From Clostridium saudiense (GTDB lineage: Bacteria > Bacillota > Clostridia > Clostridiales > Clostridiaceae), in NCBI RefSeq assembly GCF_000577815.1, contig NZ_CBYM010000014.1, forward strand, positions 1 through 64,000: DNA of 64,000 nt, written 5' to 3'. A program made the translations under genes and the position numbers. The stretch's first letter is position 1; every line of letters begins with the position of its first letter. Below are positions 54,392-63,701 of this stretch, in pieces. The notes beneath the pieces are model-generated. The model saw only the letters and a list, made by a program, of their open reading frames with translations. It had not been told where the DNA came from and ran no database searches.

Positions 54392-54958
54392 ATGGATAAT
54401 TTAGTATTCAACATAAGTGAAAGATGTGAAAATGGTAAAAAGGTACGAATGAATGGACAAATTCCATGTATTATTTATGGAAGAGATCTTAATAAGGCTT
54501 TATCTGCAAAAATCACTAAAAGAGAGTTGATTAGATTATTAGGATATCCTAAGAGTTCTGTAGTATCTTTAAATTTAAATGGAGATTATAAGAAATGCAT
54601 AGTAAAAGAAATGCAAAAAGATCCTTTTGGAAAGATAATTCATATAGATTTCCAAAGCATAAGTAAAGGTGAATTAGTAAAGCTAAAAATACCAGTAATA
54701 TTCTATGGACAAGAAGCACTAGAAGCAAAAGGATTATTATTAGAATCATTTGTTAATGAGGTTGAATTACAAGGGGAAGTAGGTAAGTTCCCAGATAATA
54801 TATCTATTGATGTATCTAAATTAGAAGAAGGAAACCAAATACTTGTTAGAGATTTACCTATTTCAAAGGATATGGTAATTGAAGGCAATGTTGATTTAGC
54901 AGTAGCTAAAATTAGTTATAGAACAAATAATGTAAGTGAAGATGAATCTGAAGAATAA
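54392..54958 (+). CDS. ctc: Ribosomal protein L25 / general stress protein Ctc
   Basis: The 188-residue protein is a two-domain Ctc/TL5 type L25 that binds 5S rRNA. The N-terminal RNA-binding barrel has GQIPCIIYGRDLN, and the C-terminal domain (about 95-188) ends in an acidic tail VSEDESEE. In the leader, CCTTTTC near 54321 complements GAAAAGG at 54375, which includes the SD, so the SD may be sequestered. Confidence 0.88.
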   Translation: MDNLVFNISERCENGKKVRMNGQIPCIIYGRDLNKALSAKITKRELIRLLGYPKSSVVSLNLNGDYKKCIVKEMQKDPFGKIIHIDFQSISKGELVKLKIPVIFYGQEALEAKGLLLESFVNEVELQGEVGKFPDNISIDVSKLEEGNQILVRDLPISKDMVIEGNVDLAVAKISYRTNNVSEDESEE

Positions 54959-54963
54959 AAGAT

Positions 54964-54990
54964 AAGGGATGGCATATGCCATCCTTTATT
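54964..54990 (+). terminator. Terminator after ctc
   Basis: GGATGGCATATGCCATCC perfect palindrome within AAGGGATGG...CCATCCTTTATT. Confidence 0.8.
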
Positions 54991-55014
54991 AATGTACAAT
55001 TAAAATTGAAAATG

Positions 55015-55278
55015 TTAAAAAATAAGAGAAATAGCGCAAATAGCATAAATGATATTAATTGCTCCAAAGATTATACCTAAAATAGCTAAGACTTTTCCTT
55101 TTTGTTGATTTTTAGATATTTGAGATAAACCAATTGCAGAAAAAACTACAGCTAAAATTCCTACAATACCAAAAAAGTTAAGGAAAAAAGAAATAATTCC
55201 TAAAACAAATCCTACGATTGCAAAAACATTATAAGAATTTTTAGTAGTAATTATTTGATCATCTTTATTATTATCCAA
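55015..55278 (-). CDS. DUF4190-like small membrane protein
   Basis: An 87-residue protein with two transmembrane segments (YNVFAIVGFVLGIISFFLNF and LAILGIIFGAINIIYAICAI) joined by a loop IGLSQISKNQQKGK, the pattern of DUF4190. Function unknown. I choose TTG 55278, 8 nt after GGGGG; the ATG at 55296 lies upstream of that SD. Confidence 0.7.
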   Translation of the reverse strand: MDNNKDDQIITTKNSYNVFAIVGFVLGIISFFLNFFGIVGILAVVFSAIGLSQISKNQQKGKVLAILGIIFGAINIIYAICAISLIF

Positions 55279-55417
55279 ATTAAGTACCCCCAGCATTGAT
55301 TAATATAGTATATGATTAATAATTAGCAATAATGATAAAAGAAATATAATTGTATAAAAAATAATTACTAATGCATTTGTAAGAAAATGAGAAAAAAATA
55401 CTAAAAAAGGAATATAA

Positions 55418-55549
55418 TTTAACATATATGCACATAATAATCTTGCTGATTGGTTTAATTTGCAATATATAGAATCATTATTAAAAATGGTGATAAAAAG
55501 AAAATCACATCTAAATAGATTTGATATAGGAAGTGAAAAAATGTTTTAA
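55418..55549 (+). pseudogene. Coding-like remnant
   Basis: An open frame without a usable start reads NNLADWFNLQYIESLLKMVI then KRKSHLNRFDIGSEKMF before TAA 55547. It may be a remnant of a small gene. The rest of 55279-55599 is AT-rich. Confidence 0.2.
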
Positions 55550-55599
55550 ATATTAATAAATAATAATTAATTAATTTATTAAAGAAAGAGGATATAAAA

Positions 55600-55839
55600 A
55601 TGAACAATATAAACGTAGGCGATAGTTATTATACTATTGAATCAGATCATAAAACATTACTGGAATTAAAGGTATCAAATGTAGAGAATAGAGGAAATGA
55701 AAATTTAATATTCTTAACTAGTGACAATAATTGTGATTATTGGAATGGGGCGTATTCTGTAAGTGATTCTAATATTGGTAAGTTTATCTTTTCTTCAAAG
55801 GAAGAAGCCATTGAAGCAACAAAAGCATATAAAAAGTAA
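55600..55839 (+). CDS. Hypothetical small protein
   Basis: A 79-residue soluble protein (NINVGDSYYTIESDHKTLLE at the start; a KEEAIEATKAYKK tail). No family recognised. Good SD AAAGAGGA and an own terminator behind (55852). No signal peptide or membrane segment. Confidence 0.65.
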   Translation: MNNINVGDSYYTIESDHKTLLELKVSNVENRGNENLIFLTSDNNCDYWNGAYSVSDSNIGKFIFSSKEEAIEATKAYKK

Positions 55840-55851
55840 TAGATTTTTCTA

Positions 55852-55902
55852 AATAGAGAATAGTTTTATTAATTATTATAAAGCTATTCTCTATTATTTT
55901 TA
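55852..55902 (+). terminator. Terminator
   Basis: AATAGAGAATAG pairs with CTATTCTCTATT, then ATTTTTAT. Confidence 0.75.
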
Positions 55903-56027
55903 TATTTATACTTTTAAATAATATACTCGTAAATGAGAATAAAATAAAAAGAAAAAATATAGTACATACTATAATAAAGTAATCAAATTCTTTTAAACAA
56001 ACAATAAAAAATGGATGTGATTTAATA

Positions 56028-56501
56028 ATGAACGAAGCTATAAATGATAATATTTTTAAAAGTTATACTTTAGACTATGTAGGAAAATATCATTTTTATG
56101 AAGAAGAAGAATTTATAGAAGCTGTTAAAGATGGAGAATATATATTAAAAAATTTAAAAGAGAGCAATCGATTTGATTATAATCAAGCATCCTATACTTT
56201 TACTAAGTTTGGAAATATAAGTGAAGGAATTACTGAAAAAGATGTTAAACTAGAAGTAGAGAAAAATAATATAAACGTAAAATTAAATGGAAAAACAACG
56301 CATTTAGATTTAATTTACAAAATGGAGATTAAAAAATTAGAGGATCACTATAGAGTTGCAACAAGAATAAGTGAAAGGGATGGTAATTTATCTGCTTTAT
56401 TATATATTAATTTAAAAGATGGAGAGGAATGTCTAAATGCATTAGAAGCCGTAAGAGATTATCAAGAAGAATTGAAAAACTGTATCAGTGAAGAAAATTA
56501 A
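56028..56501 (+). CDS. Hypothetical protein
   Basis: A 157-residue acidic soluble protein with alternating beta and helix segments (KSYTLDYVGKYHFYEEEEFI; VATRISERDGNLSALLYINL). No family recognised. SD GGATGTGA is weak. It ends at the bidirectional terminator shared with the MATE gene. Confidence 0.65.
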   Translation: MNEAINDNIFKSYTLDYVGKYHFYEEEEFIEAVKDGEYILKNLKESNRFDYNQASYTFTKFGNISEGITEKDVKLEVEKNNINVKLNGKTTHLDLIYKMEIKKLEDHYRVATRISERDGNLSALLYINLKDGEECLNALEAVRDYQEELKNCISEEN

Positions 56502-56515
56502 ACATAATTTTAAAT

Positions 56516-56555
56516 AAAAAATATCGCTAGCTTCTGTAAGTTAGCGATATTTTTT
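56516..56555. terminator. Bidirectional terminator
   Basis: AAAAAATATCGCTA pairs with TAGCGATATTTTTT. Confidence 0.9.
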
Positions 56556-56564
56556 AGATATTAT

Positions 56565-57902
56565 TTATATTAACTGATTATTAACTGATTTATTATATAT
56601 AATATATGCAATTACTGCAGTAATTAATTCAGTAATCCAAAAGGCATTCCATACACCATTTACACCAAAAGGAAGGCTTAATAAAAATGCTAGTGGAATA
56701 ATTATTAATACATAACGTAATAAAGAAATTATTAGTGAATTTAAGCCTTTACCAAGGGCTTCTAATGCACCAGAAGCTGCTATTGAGAAAGCAGATACTA
56801 TAAATCCTATACTTATAATTCTTAGAGCTATTACACCAGCTTTTATAGTTTCAGGATTATCAGTAAACATTCCAAGTAGTTGATTTGGAATTACTAAGCA
56901 TAAAATCATTCCAAAAAACATTATTCCAAGAATTAATAGTAATGAAATATTATATATTTTTTTAACTCTCTTATATTCTTTGGCACCATAATTATAGCTT
57001 AAAATTGGACGCATACCTTGAATTATTCCGTTAGCTGGAAGGTATATAAATGTTTGAAGTTTATAATATATACCTAGTATAACTACATACATTGGAGAGA
57101 AGGATGAAAGAATTCCATTTAATGCTGATACCAATAATGAAGGTAGAGCCATGTTTAATGAGGCAGGAATTCCAATTGAATAAACCTTCCAACAAATATG
57201 ATTTCCAGGTTTTAAATATTTAAATGACATTTTAATATTAATAGCTTTAAGTAAATAAGCAATTATATAAATAAGTAATGTTACTGTTTGTCCAATACAT
57301 GTGGCCCAAGCTGCACCTTCAATTCCCATAGCTGGAATAGGTCCAAGTCCAAAGATCATGATAGGGTCTAATATTATATTAACAATACAACCAGCTACTA
57401 AACTAATCATTGCAATTACCATTTTACCAACTGATTGAAAGACTTTTTCAAATGTAACTCCAAGCATAACGATTACTGAAAAAGATAATACAATGTTTGA
57501 ATAGCGTATTCCTAAATTTATTATTGTAGTATCCGAAGTAAATAATTTTAAAAATTGTGGCATAATAATGATTCCAATAATAGTAAGTATAATACCATGA
57601 ATAATACTAAATACCATTCCTTGAGTTGCTATAGAATTAGCTTTTTCTTTTTTTTCAGCGCCTAAATAAAGGGCAATCATTGCATTAATACCAACACCAA
57701 ATCCAACAGCAATTGAAATAATTAGATTTTGCACTGGATATACTAATGATATTGCTGTCATAGCGCTTTCACCCATTTTTGCTACAAATATACTATCGAT
57801 AATATTGTAAAGAGAATTTACCAACATAGATATCATACTTGGCAAAGCTAAAGAAAGTAGCAATGGTAAAATTGGTTTTTCTTTCATATAAGATTGATTC
57901 AT
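56565..57902 (-). CDS. MATE-family exporter
   Basis: A 445-residue, 12-helix multidrug/oligosaccharide antiporter (LALPSMISMLVNSLYNIIDS; GFGVGINAMIALYLGAEKKE; QGMRPILSYNYGAKEYKRVKK). I place the start at ATG 57902; the upstream ATG 57914 directly abuts the SD AAAGGAG. A 5' leader with promoter and terminator-like structure (57982-58099) precedes it, suggesting transcription attenuation. The family is cation- or proton-coupled. The substrate is unknown. Confidence 0.9.
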   Translation of the reverse strand: MNQSYMKEKPILPLLLSLALPSMISMLVNSLYNIIDSIFVAKMGESAMTAISLVYPVQNLIISIAVGFGVGINAMIALYLGAEKKEKANSIATQGMVFSIIHGIILTIIGIIIMPQFLKLFTSDTTIINLGIRYSNIVLSFSVIVMLGVTFEKVFQSVGKMVIAMISLVAGCIVNIILDPIMIFGLGPIPAMGIEGAAWATCIGQTVTLLIYIIAYLLKAINIKMSFKYLKPGNHICWKVYSIGIPASLNMALPSLLVSALNGILSSFSPMYVVILGIYYKLQTFIYLPANGIIQGMRPILSYNYGAKEYKRVKKIYNISLLLILGIMFFGMILCLVIPNQLLGMFTDNPETIKAGVIALRIISIGFIVSAFSIAASGALEALGKGLNSLIISLLRYVLIIIPLAFLLSLPFGVNGVWNAFWITELITAVIAYIIYNKSVNNQLI

Positions 57903-57981
57903 ATTTGTTAACATCTCCTTTTTATTAGTAAGCTTAAACTTACATAGTTATCTTTTGTAGTTGTCTTAATTTTCAACAGAA

Positions 57982-58052
57982 AAAAAGACTATAAATCTCG
58001 TTGTTTAAAGTCAGAAACAACAAAATTTATAGTCTTTTTAAAAATTCAAGAC
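57982..58052 (-). promoter_or_regulatory. Attenuator-like leader of MATE gene
   Basis: On the minus strand AAAAAGACTATAAAT (58039-58025) pairs with ATTTATAGTCTTTTT (57996-57982), with inner GTTGTTT/AAACAAC, and ends in T7: an intrinsic terminator inside the leader. The upstream piece GTCTT (58052-58048) can instead pair with AAGAC (58036-58032), using the same bases as the terminator stem. The two folds exclude each other. Confidence 0.6.
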
Positions 58053-58070
58053 GAACAATATTTTTTTACA

Positions 58071-58099
58071 ATAGTATCATAAAAAAAAATGCATGTCAA
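58071..58099 (-). promoter_or_regulatory. Promoter of MATE leader
   Basis: On the minus strand TTGACA (58099-58094), 17 bp, TACTAT (58076-58071). Transcription would start near 58063 and run into the terminator at 57982. Confidence 0.75.
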
Positions 58100-58210
58100 T
58101 AATTTGACTTTATTTAATAAAAAATATAATAAGGATACAAAAACAATAAGATGATGTATAATAAAATAACATATAGTTTGTAAATATAAAGTAGAAAGAT
58201 GTGATTATAA

Positions 58211-58675
58211 ATGGATAATAAAATGAAAGCTGATTTAAATGACGTAATTGAATGTATAGAGTTTGAAGGGGAACTACTTACACATTACTATAATAAGAAC
58301 ACTGGAGTTATAATGTACATAGAAGATAGTAGTACGGCAACATATAAAGCTGATGATATACATAAAATTGAAGAATTTGAAGAGTGGGAAAAGGAGCTTA
58401 TACTTTCATTACATGATTTTAAGATGAATCCAAATGACTATATTCAACTTCCATCACATAATGATATTAATGAGCATGGAATGATGATTGATTTTTGTAA
58501 TACAATAGAAGATATACCAGTAAAAGAAAAGCTTTTAAGTAATAAAGATTCATTTAGAGGCTTAAGACAAGAAATTGAAAATCAAGATTTAATTAATGAC
58601 TGGTATGATTATAGAGAAGAAGCAGAGAGAAATATTGCAATTAAATGGTGTGAAGAAAATAATATAGAATATTAA
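58211..58675 (+). CDS. UPF0158 family protein
   Basis: A 154-residue soluble acidic protein matching the UPF0158 family (LHDFKMNPNDYIQLPSHNDI; LRQEIENQDLINDWYDYREE; terminal AIKWCEENNIEY). Function unknown. Family members are widespread single-domain proteins. SD GAAAGATGTGA. Divergent from the MATE leader promoter. Confidence 0.85.
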   Translation: MDNKMKADLNDVIECIEFEGELLTHYYNKNTGVIMYIEDSSTATYKADDIHKIEEFEEWEKELILSLHDFKMNPNDYIQLPSHNDINEHGMMIDFCNTIEDIPVKEKLLSNKDSFRGLRQEIENQDLINDWYDYREEAERNIAIKWCEENNIEY

Positions 58676-58726
58676 AATTTAGTTCAATATTATAATGATA
58701 ATAAAATTTAATTGAAATTTGTAGAA

Positions 58727-58777
58727 ATAATATAACCCACAAGATGTATAATTATATATCTTGTGGGTTATATTATT
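58727..58777 (+). terminator. Terminator after UPF0158 gene
   Basis: ATAACCCACAAGAT pairs with ATCTTGTGGGTTAT, flanked by AATAAT and ATTATTT. Confidence 0.82.
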
Positions 58778-58958
58778 TAGTTTAAAAAGTCTATAACAAT
58801 AATTTATTATTTGAGCATTAAATATACAAATCATTATTATAATATACTAAAAGTATTGAGGTGATAAAAATGTAAAATAAAATTCTACTAGATTTACACT
58901 TAATGAAAGTTGCATGATGTTTTAAATTATTCAATTTATAAGGGGGATGAATAATTAT

Positions 58959-60383
58959 ATGACAAATTTAGAGTTGGCACAAAAAATAGTTGAGCTAATA
59001 GGTGGAAAAGATAATATATTGAAAGTTGCAAACTGTATGACAAGGTTAAGAGTAACATTAAAGGATGAATCAAAAGTAAATTCAGAAGAATTAAAAAAGA
59101 CAGTTGGAATATTAGGTATTGTACAAGATGGTAGTTATATACAAATTGTTTTAGGTCCTGGTAAGGCAAAAAAGGTAGCAGATATATGTATAGAGGAATT
59201 GAAGTTACCTAAGGATACTTTAGTAGCTGGTGATTGGAAAGAAAATAAGGCTACAATAAAAGGTACACAAAAGGAAAATAAATTTAAAAAGGCTATTAAT
59301 GTAATAGCTAATATATTTATACCTTTAATCCCTGCAATTATAGCAGCAGGTATTTTCAATGGGTTAGCAAGTTTAATAACAACACTTCAAGGTCAAGGTA
59401 CATTACCAGCTGAAGGTTTTTGGCAAGTAACACAATTAATGTTTTCATTAATAGGGGGAGCATTCTTAGGATATTTTGCAATTTATACAGGTATTAATTC
59501 AGCAAAGCAGTTTGGTGCAACTGAAGCTTTAGGAGGTATGATTGGTGCTATTTCTATAGGATCAAATATAGTAGCAATTTCTCAAACATTTGGACTATAT
59601 GATGAGGCAGTTCCTCTAAATTCTATCTTAACTACAGGTAAAGGTGGTATTATTGGAGTTATAATGGGGGTATATATATTAGCTAAGATAGAAAAAGCAA
59701 TTCGTAAAAGAATGCCAGATGTTTTAGAGTTAATTTTAACTCCATTATTATCTTTACTTATTACTGCAATATTATTTGTATTTATTATAATGCCACTAGC
59801 AGGATTTATATCAGATGGATTGGTAGCATTGTTAAGTATTATCATTAATTCTTCTAATCCAGTTGTTAGTGTAATTAGTGGTTATATATTAGCTGCATTA
59901 TTTTTACCAATGGTACTTTTAGGTTTACATCATGGATTAATTCCAATATATGCAGTTCAATTAGAAGCTATGGGTGGTGTTTCATTGTTCCCAGTACTTG
60001 CAATGGCTGGTGCTGGACAAGTTGGTGCAGCTATTGCAATATACCTAATTGCTAGAAGAGTTAAGAATGAAAGATTAAAACAAGTAATAGTAGGTGCACT
60101 TCCTGCTGGATTTTTGGGTGTAGGGGAGCCGTTAATTTATGGAGTTACTCTTCCTATGTTTAAACCATTTATTACAGCTGGTATTGGAGCTGGGTTTGGT
60201 GGAGCATATGTTATGTTAACACATGTTTTAGCAAATGCTTGGGGTCCATCAGGTTTAGTAGCTATTGCAATTATGCAACCAAATTCAATGCTTAATTATT
60301 TTATAGGCTTATGTATTTCTTATATAGCAGGATTTATTATAACTTACTTCACCATCAAAGATTCAGATGTTGCAAGTATATAA
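58959..60383 (+). CDS. PTS EIIBC transporter (glucoside/MurNAc-type)
   Basis: A 474-residue protein with EIIB (1-80; phospho-Cys in VANCMTRLRVTLKD) and EIIC (about 105-470; GLHHGLIPIYAVQLEAMGGV, PAGFLGVGEPLIYGVTLPMF). It lacks EIIA. The closest pattern is the sucrose/N-acetylmuramate EIIBC group, but the sugar is not determinable and no hydrolase or etherase gene follows. ATG 58959 with SD AGGGGG is preferred; ATG 58947 abuts that SD. Monocistronic here. Confidence 0.85.
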   Translation: MTNLELAQKIVELIGGKDNILKVANCMTRLRVTLKDESKVNSEELKKTVGILGIVQDGSYIQIVLGPGKAKKVADICIEELKLPKDTLVAGDWKENKATIKGTQKENKFKKAINVIANIFIPLIPAIIAAGIFNGLASLITTLQGQGTLPAEGFWQVTQLMFSLIGGAFLGYFAIYTGINSAKQFGATEALGGMIGAISIGSNIVAISQTFGLYDEAVPLNSILTTGKGGIIGVIMGVYILAKIEKAIRKRMPDVLELILTPLLSLLITAILFVFIIMPLAGFISDGLVALLSIIINSSNPVVSVISGYILAALFLPMVLLGLHHGLIPIYAVQLEAMGGVSLFPVLAMAGAGQVGAAIAIYLIARRVKNERLKQVIVGALPAGFLGVGEPLIYGVTLPMFKPFITAGIGAGFGGAYVMLTHVLANAWGPSGLVAIAIMQPNSMLNYFIGLCISYIAGFIITYFTIKDSDVASI

Positions 60384-60437
60384 TTTGATAAAATAATAAA
60401 TATTAAAAGTAAATATTAATAAATTTTAATTAAAAAC

Positions 60438-60482
60438 TTTAAAGAGATAGTATTTTAATAAATAATATGCTGTCTCTTTTAA
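60438..60482 (+). terminator. Terminator after PTS gene
   Basis: AAAGAGATAG pairs with CTGTCTCTTT (one G-T), then TTTAATTT. The rest of the 288-bp gap has no gene. Confidence 0.65.
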
Positions 60483-60671
60483 TTTATCAAACGTAAGTTT
60501 GTATAGACATTTGACAATAGGATTTTAGTGTTGATAAAATAATACTATATTTAAAGAAAATTATAGTTTGTGTTAATATTATATAGTATTAATTTATAAA
60601 TAATTATTAACTAAGTAACTTTAATTAATAAATTATAAATTTTAATAAGTAAAAAATTTAGAAAGAAATTA

Positions 60672-62405
60672 GTGTGTAAAATGATAAGCAACATGGAAAT
60701 ATTTGAGGTATTAGAGCATCCCATATGGATAAAAAATAGTAAAAATAAAGTATTATTTATAAACTCATCCTTTAAAAATACATTTAATTTAAATGAGAAT
60801 TTTAACTATGATATTTTGATAAAACATTTAAATGATAAAGATGAGTATGCTGAGCTTCTTAAGACTATTGTTAATGAAAAATCAAGTAATAGCAATATCT
60901 TTACATATAAAAACAAAAGTTATAAATATAAGATAAGTACATATTTTGATAACAATGAAAAAATATTAATAGGAAGTATAATAGAAGATATTGAAGTATT
61001 AAATACAAATGAAAAACTTATGTTAAGAACTGTTATTGATAATATTCCATCATTAGTCTTTTATAAGGATAAGGATTTAAAATATATTGGGATAAATAAA
61101 GCTTGTGAAAAATTTTATAACGAAAAAGGTGTTTATGACATTATAGGAAAAAATGATTTAGAATTTCCATTAGAAGAAGAGTTTAAAGAGATTTGTTATA
61201 AGCATGATAATATAGTTTTAAATACAAAAGAGCCACTTTATATAGAAGAAAAAGTATTCTCTCCTAAAGAAAATATGGTTAAAACGTTTCAAAGTATAAA
61301 AACACCTGTAATAAATAATAGCAATGAAATTATAGGATTAGTTGGTCTTGTTAGAGATGTGACTGAATATAAATTAAATGAAGAAAAATTAACATATTTA
61401 AGTTATGTTGATTCACTTACTACATTATATAATAGATCTTATTTTGATAAAAAAATCGAAGAACATATTAAAGAAGAACTATTTCCAATTGGGATTATTT
61501 CTGGAGATGTCAATGGATTAAAATTAGTGAATGATACTTTTGGTCATAACGAAGGTGATAAATTATTAAAAAGAGTTGCTGAATGCTTAAAAGAATGTTG
61601 TAGTGATTTAGAAACTCCATTTAGATTTGGTGGAGATGAATTTTGTATTATAGTTCCTAGTGCCTCAAGTGAAAAGTGTACTAATATTATCAATAGTATA
61701 AATGAAAAATGCTCTAATTATGAATATAGTAATATAGAGACAAGCATATCTTTGGGGTTTGCTTTATTAGAAAGAGAAGGATGTATTGATTCTGTTTTAT
61801 GTGAGGCAGATGATAAAGCATATAAGCAAAAAATTTTTGATAGCAAGACAATAAGAGTATCTACTTTAGAAAGACTAAAAGAAGATCTTAATAAGAAAAA
61901 GATTGAAACAGAAGAACATACTGAAAGAGTAATGAAGCTTTCTGAAAAGGTTGGAAAAGAAATGAATCTTACAGCGGATTTAATTGATCAATTAAGTCTT
62001 CTTGGAAGGCTTCATGATATAGGGAAAATTGCTATACCAGATTATATTTTATTGAAATCACAGCCTTTAACAGAAAGTGAGTTTGAAATAGTTAAAACAC
62101 ATTCTGAAAAGGGATATAGATTAGCACAATTATTACCTGAATTTAGTCATATAGCTAGAGGAATATTAACTCATCATGAAAGATGGGATGGAACAGGATA
62201 TCCTTTAGGATTAAAAGGTGAAGAAATTCCATTAATAGCTAGAATAGTCTCTGTAGTTGATTCTTATGATTCAATAATAAATGATAAGGTTTATAGTAAG
62301 GGAAGAAATAAACAAGAAGCAATAGAAGAATTAAGACGTTGTTCTGGTAAACAATTTGATCCAAATATAGTCGAAGTTTTTTGTAAAGTAATAAGCAAGA
62401 ATTAG
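60672..62405 (+). CDS. PAS-GGDEF-HD-GYP cyclic-di-GMP protein
   Basis: A 577-residue soluble signalling protein: an N-terminal PAS-like domain (about 8-110), a PAS domain (about 120-230), GGDEF (about 245-395; active motif FRFGGDEFCIIV intact), and HD-GYP (about 405-575; LHDIGKIAIPDYILLKSQPL and HHERWDGTGYP). It could both make and degrade c-di-GMP. The Arg of the inhibitory RxxD site before GGDEF appears replaced (CCSD), so product inhibition may be absent. The start is GTG 60672 or ATG 60681. No membrane segment. Confidence 0.88.
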   Translation: MCKMISNMEIFEVLEHPIWIKNSKNKVLFINSSFKNTFNLNENFNYDILIKHLNDKDEYAELLKTIVNEKSSNSNIFTYKNKSYKYKISTYFDNNEKILIGSIIEDIEVLNTNEKLMLRTVIDNIPSLVFYKDKDLKYIGINKACEKFYNEKGVYDIIGKNDLEFPLEEEFKEICYKHDNIVLNTKEPLYIEEKVFSPKENMVKTFQSIKTPVINNSNEIIGLVGLVRDVTEYKLNEEKLTYLSYVDSLTTLYNRSYFDKKIEEHIKEELFPIGIISGDVNGLKLVNDTFGHNEGDKLLKRVAECLKECCSDLETPFRFGGDEFCIIVPSASSEKCTNIINSINEKCSNYEYSNIETSISLGFALLEREGCIDSVLCEADDKAYKQKIFDSKTIRVSTLERLKEDLNKKKIETEEHTERVMKLSEKVGKEMNLTADLIDQLSLLGRLHDIGKIAIPDYILLKSQPLTESEFEIVKTHSEKGYRLAQLLPEFSHIARGILTHHERWDGTGYPLGLKGEEIPLIARIVSVVDSYDSIINDKVYSKGRNKQEAIEELRRCSGKQFDPNIVEVFCKVISKN

Positions 62406-62411
62406 TAGTTT

Positions 62412-62460
62412 ATATCCCTGAAATGAATTGAAATATTGATTCATTTCAGGGATATTTATA
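62412..62460 (+). terminator. Terminator
   Basis: ATATCCCTGAAATGAAT pairs with ATTCATTTCAGGGATAT. Confidence 0.85.
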
Positions 62461-62536
62461 TTAAATAATAAAATTTACTAATAAGTATAACAAAAAATGA
62501 TGAATTTTCATAATATATTTAAGGGGGATTATTATT

Positions 62537-63163
62537 ATGTTAATGAATCAAGGAAAAGTAGACTCTTATAATAATTTGAGTAAAAGAGTATTGATTAATT
62601 TGAATATTAATAATAGAAGTAGATGGTATAATTTTAAGAATAAAATTAGTAAAACAAATGATAAGAGAAGGTTATTTGAGCTGAATAAATCAAATTTAAG
62701 CAGTACTTCATTAAATTCAAGAGGAATTTCAAGAAAGGAAGTTGAAGTTGCTAAATTTTATTTAGGAACTTCTTTTAAAATAAAATTAGTTCAATTGCTA
62801 CTTAACTCTTTTGAATGGAATTTAGAAATTGATGGAGTTTGTGGTCCTTTGACTACAAAGGCAATTGGTGAATTTCAAAGTAATTATGGATTAAATAAAG
62901 ATTATATGTTTGGATGCAAGTGTTTTAATAAAAGCTATGATTTAATTAAGAATGTCATATGTAAATATGGGAAATATACACCTAATGAAACGAAAGTAAT
63001 ACAACATATTTTAGAAATTAGAATTGATGGGATTTTTGGTTCAAATACAAGAGCTTTAGTTATAAGCTTTCAAAAATCAAAAGGGCTTAGAGCTGATGGA
63101 ATAGTTGGGAGTGATACATGGGCTAAATTACTAGAAAAATTTAATTTAAAAGAAGTAATATAA
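62537..63163 (+). CDS. Peptidoglycan-binding-only protein
   Basis: The 208-residue protein has a basic N-terminal region (1-75, Asn/Ser/Lys-rich) and two PG_binding_1 copies (about 80-135 with EIDGVCGPLTTKAIGEFQSN; about 150-205 with RIDGIFGSNTRALVISFQKS and RADGIVGSDTWAKLL). The last copy is very like the one in the amidase at 52717. No catalytic domain, signal peptide or membrane segment. It may be a lysin that lost its enzyme part or a spore/wall-associated binder. SD AAGGGGG. Confidence 0.78.
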   Translation: MLMNQGKVDSYNNLSKRVLINLNINNRSRWYNFKNKISKTNDKRRLFELNKSNLSSTSLNSRGISRKEVEVAKFYLGTSFKIKLVQLLLNSFEWNLEIDGVCGPLTTKAIGEFQSNYGLNKDYMFGCKCFNKSYDLIKNVICKYGKYTPNETKVIQHILEIRIDGIFGSNTRALVISFQKSKGLRADGIVGSDTWAKLLEKFNLKEVI

Positions 63164-63321
63164 ATGAATTTTTAGATTGCAAATTAATACTATAAACTAT
63201 TTTAGATATTATTTGTGTAATACTATTGTAGCTAATAGAAATTAAATAATATAAAAATAAATTATTTTAATATATTGACAAGTGGTAATGATTGTAATAA
63301 TATGTAATTACAATTTAATAA

Positions 63322-63432
63322 ATCTTCAGGGCAGGGTGAAATTCCCTACCGGCGGTAAAGCCCGCGAGCTAGTTTAGCATGATTCGGTGAAATTCCGAGG
63401 CCGACAGTAAAGTCTGGATGGAAGAAGATAAA
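63322..63432 (+). ncRNA. FMN riboswitch (RFN element)
   Basis: The conserved RFN core is present: TCTTCAGGGCAGGGTGAAAT, TCCCTACCGGCGGTAAAGCC, CGCGAGCTAG, GATTCGGTGAAATTCCGAGG, CCGACAGTAAAGTCTGGATG and GAAGAAGA closing the basal stem. It senses flavin mononucleotide and controls the downstream ribD operon by termination. Confidence 0.98.
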
Positions 63433-63476
63433 AGTAATGTAGTAATCTAAAATGCTATATTTATTTTGCATATTAT

Positions 63477-63510
63477 GCTCTGAAATATTTTATATTTCAG
63501 AGCTTTTTTT
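63477..63510 (+). terminator. FMN riboswitch terminator
   Basis: GCTCTGAAATAT pairs with ATATTTCAGAGC, then T7, 45 nt after the aptamer. Confidence 0.9.
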
Positions 63511-63615
63511 AGATTTCTATGACATGTATATATTATTTTTTAAAACGGATTATATAGTTTAATAATTTTATATTATAATCAAAGTTTAATAAATGAATAA
63601 TTTTATGTGTACTTA

Positions 63616-63657
63616 AAATAGCAAGCCCTGAGATAAAACTTAGGGCTTGCTATTTTT
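63616..63657 (+). terminator. Second terminator before ribD
   Basis: AAATAGCAAGCCCT pairs with AGGGCTTGCTATTT, then T-rich, 45 bp before ribD. Between the two terminators is AT-rich DNA with no obvious promoter. Confidence 0.85.
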
Positions 63658-63701
63658 TATAATCTAAAGATTTATTAAATTCAAATTATTATGATTGTGA
63701 G

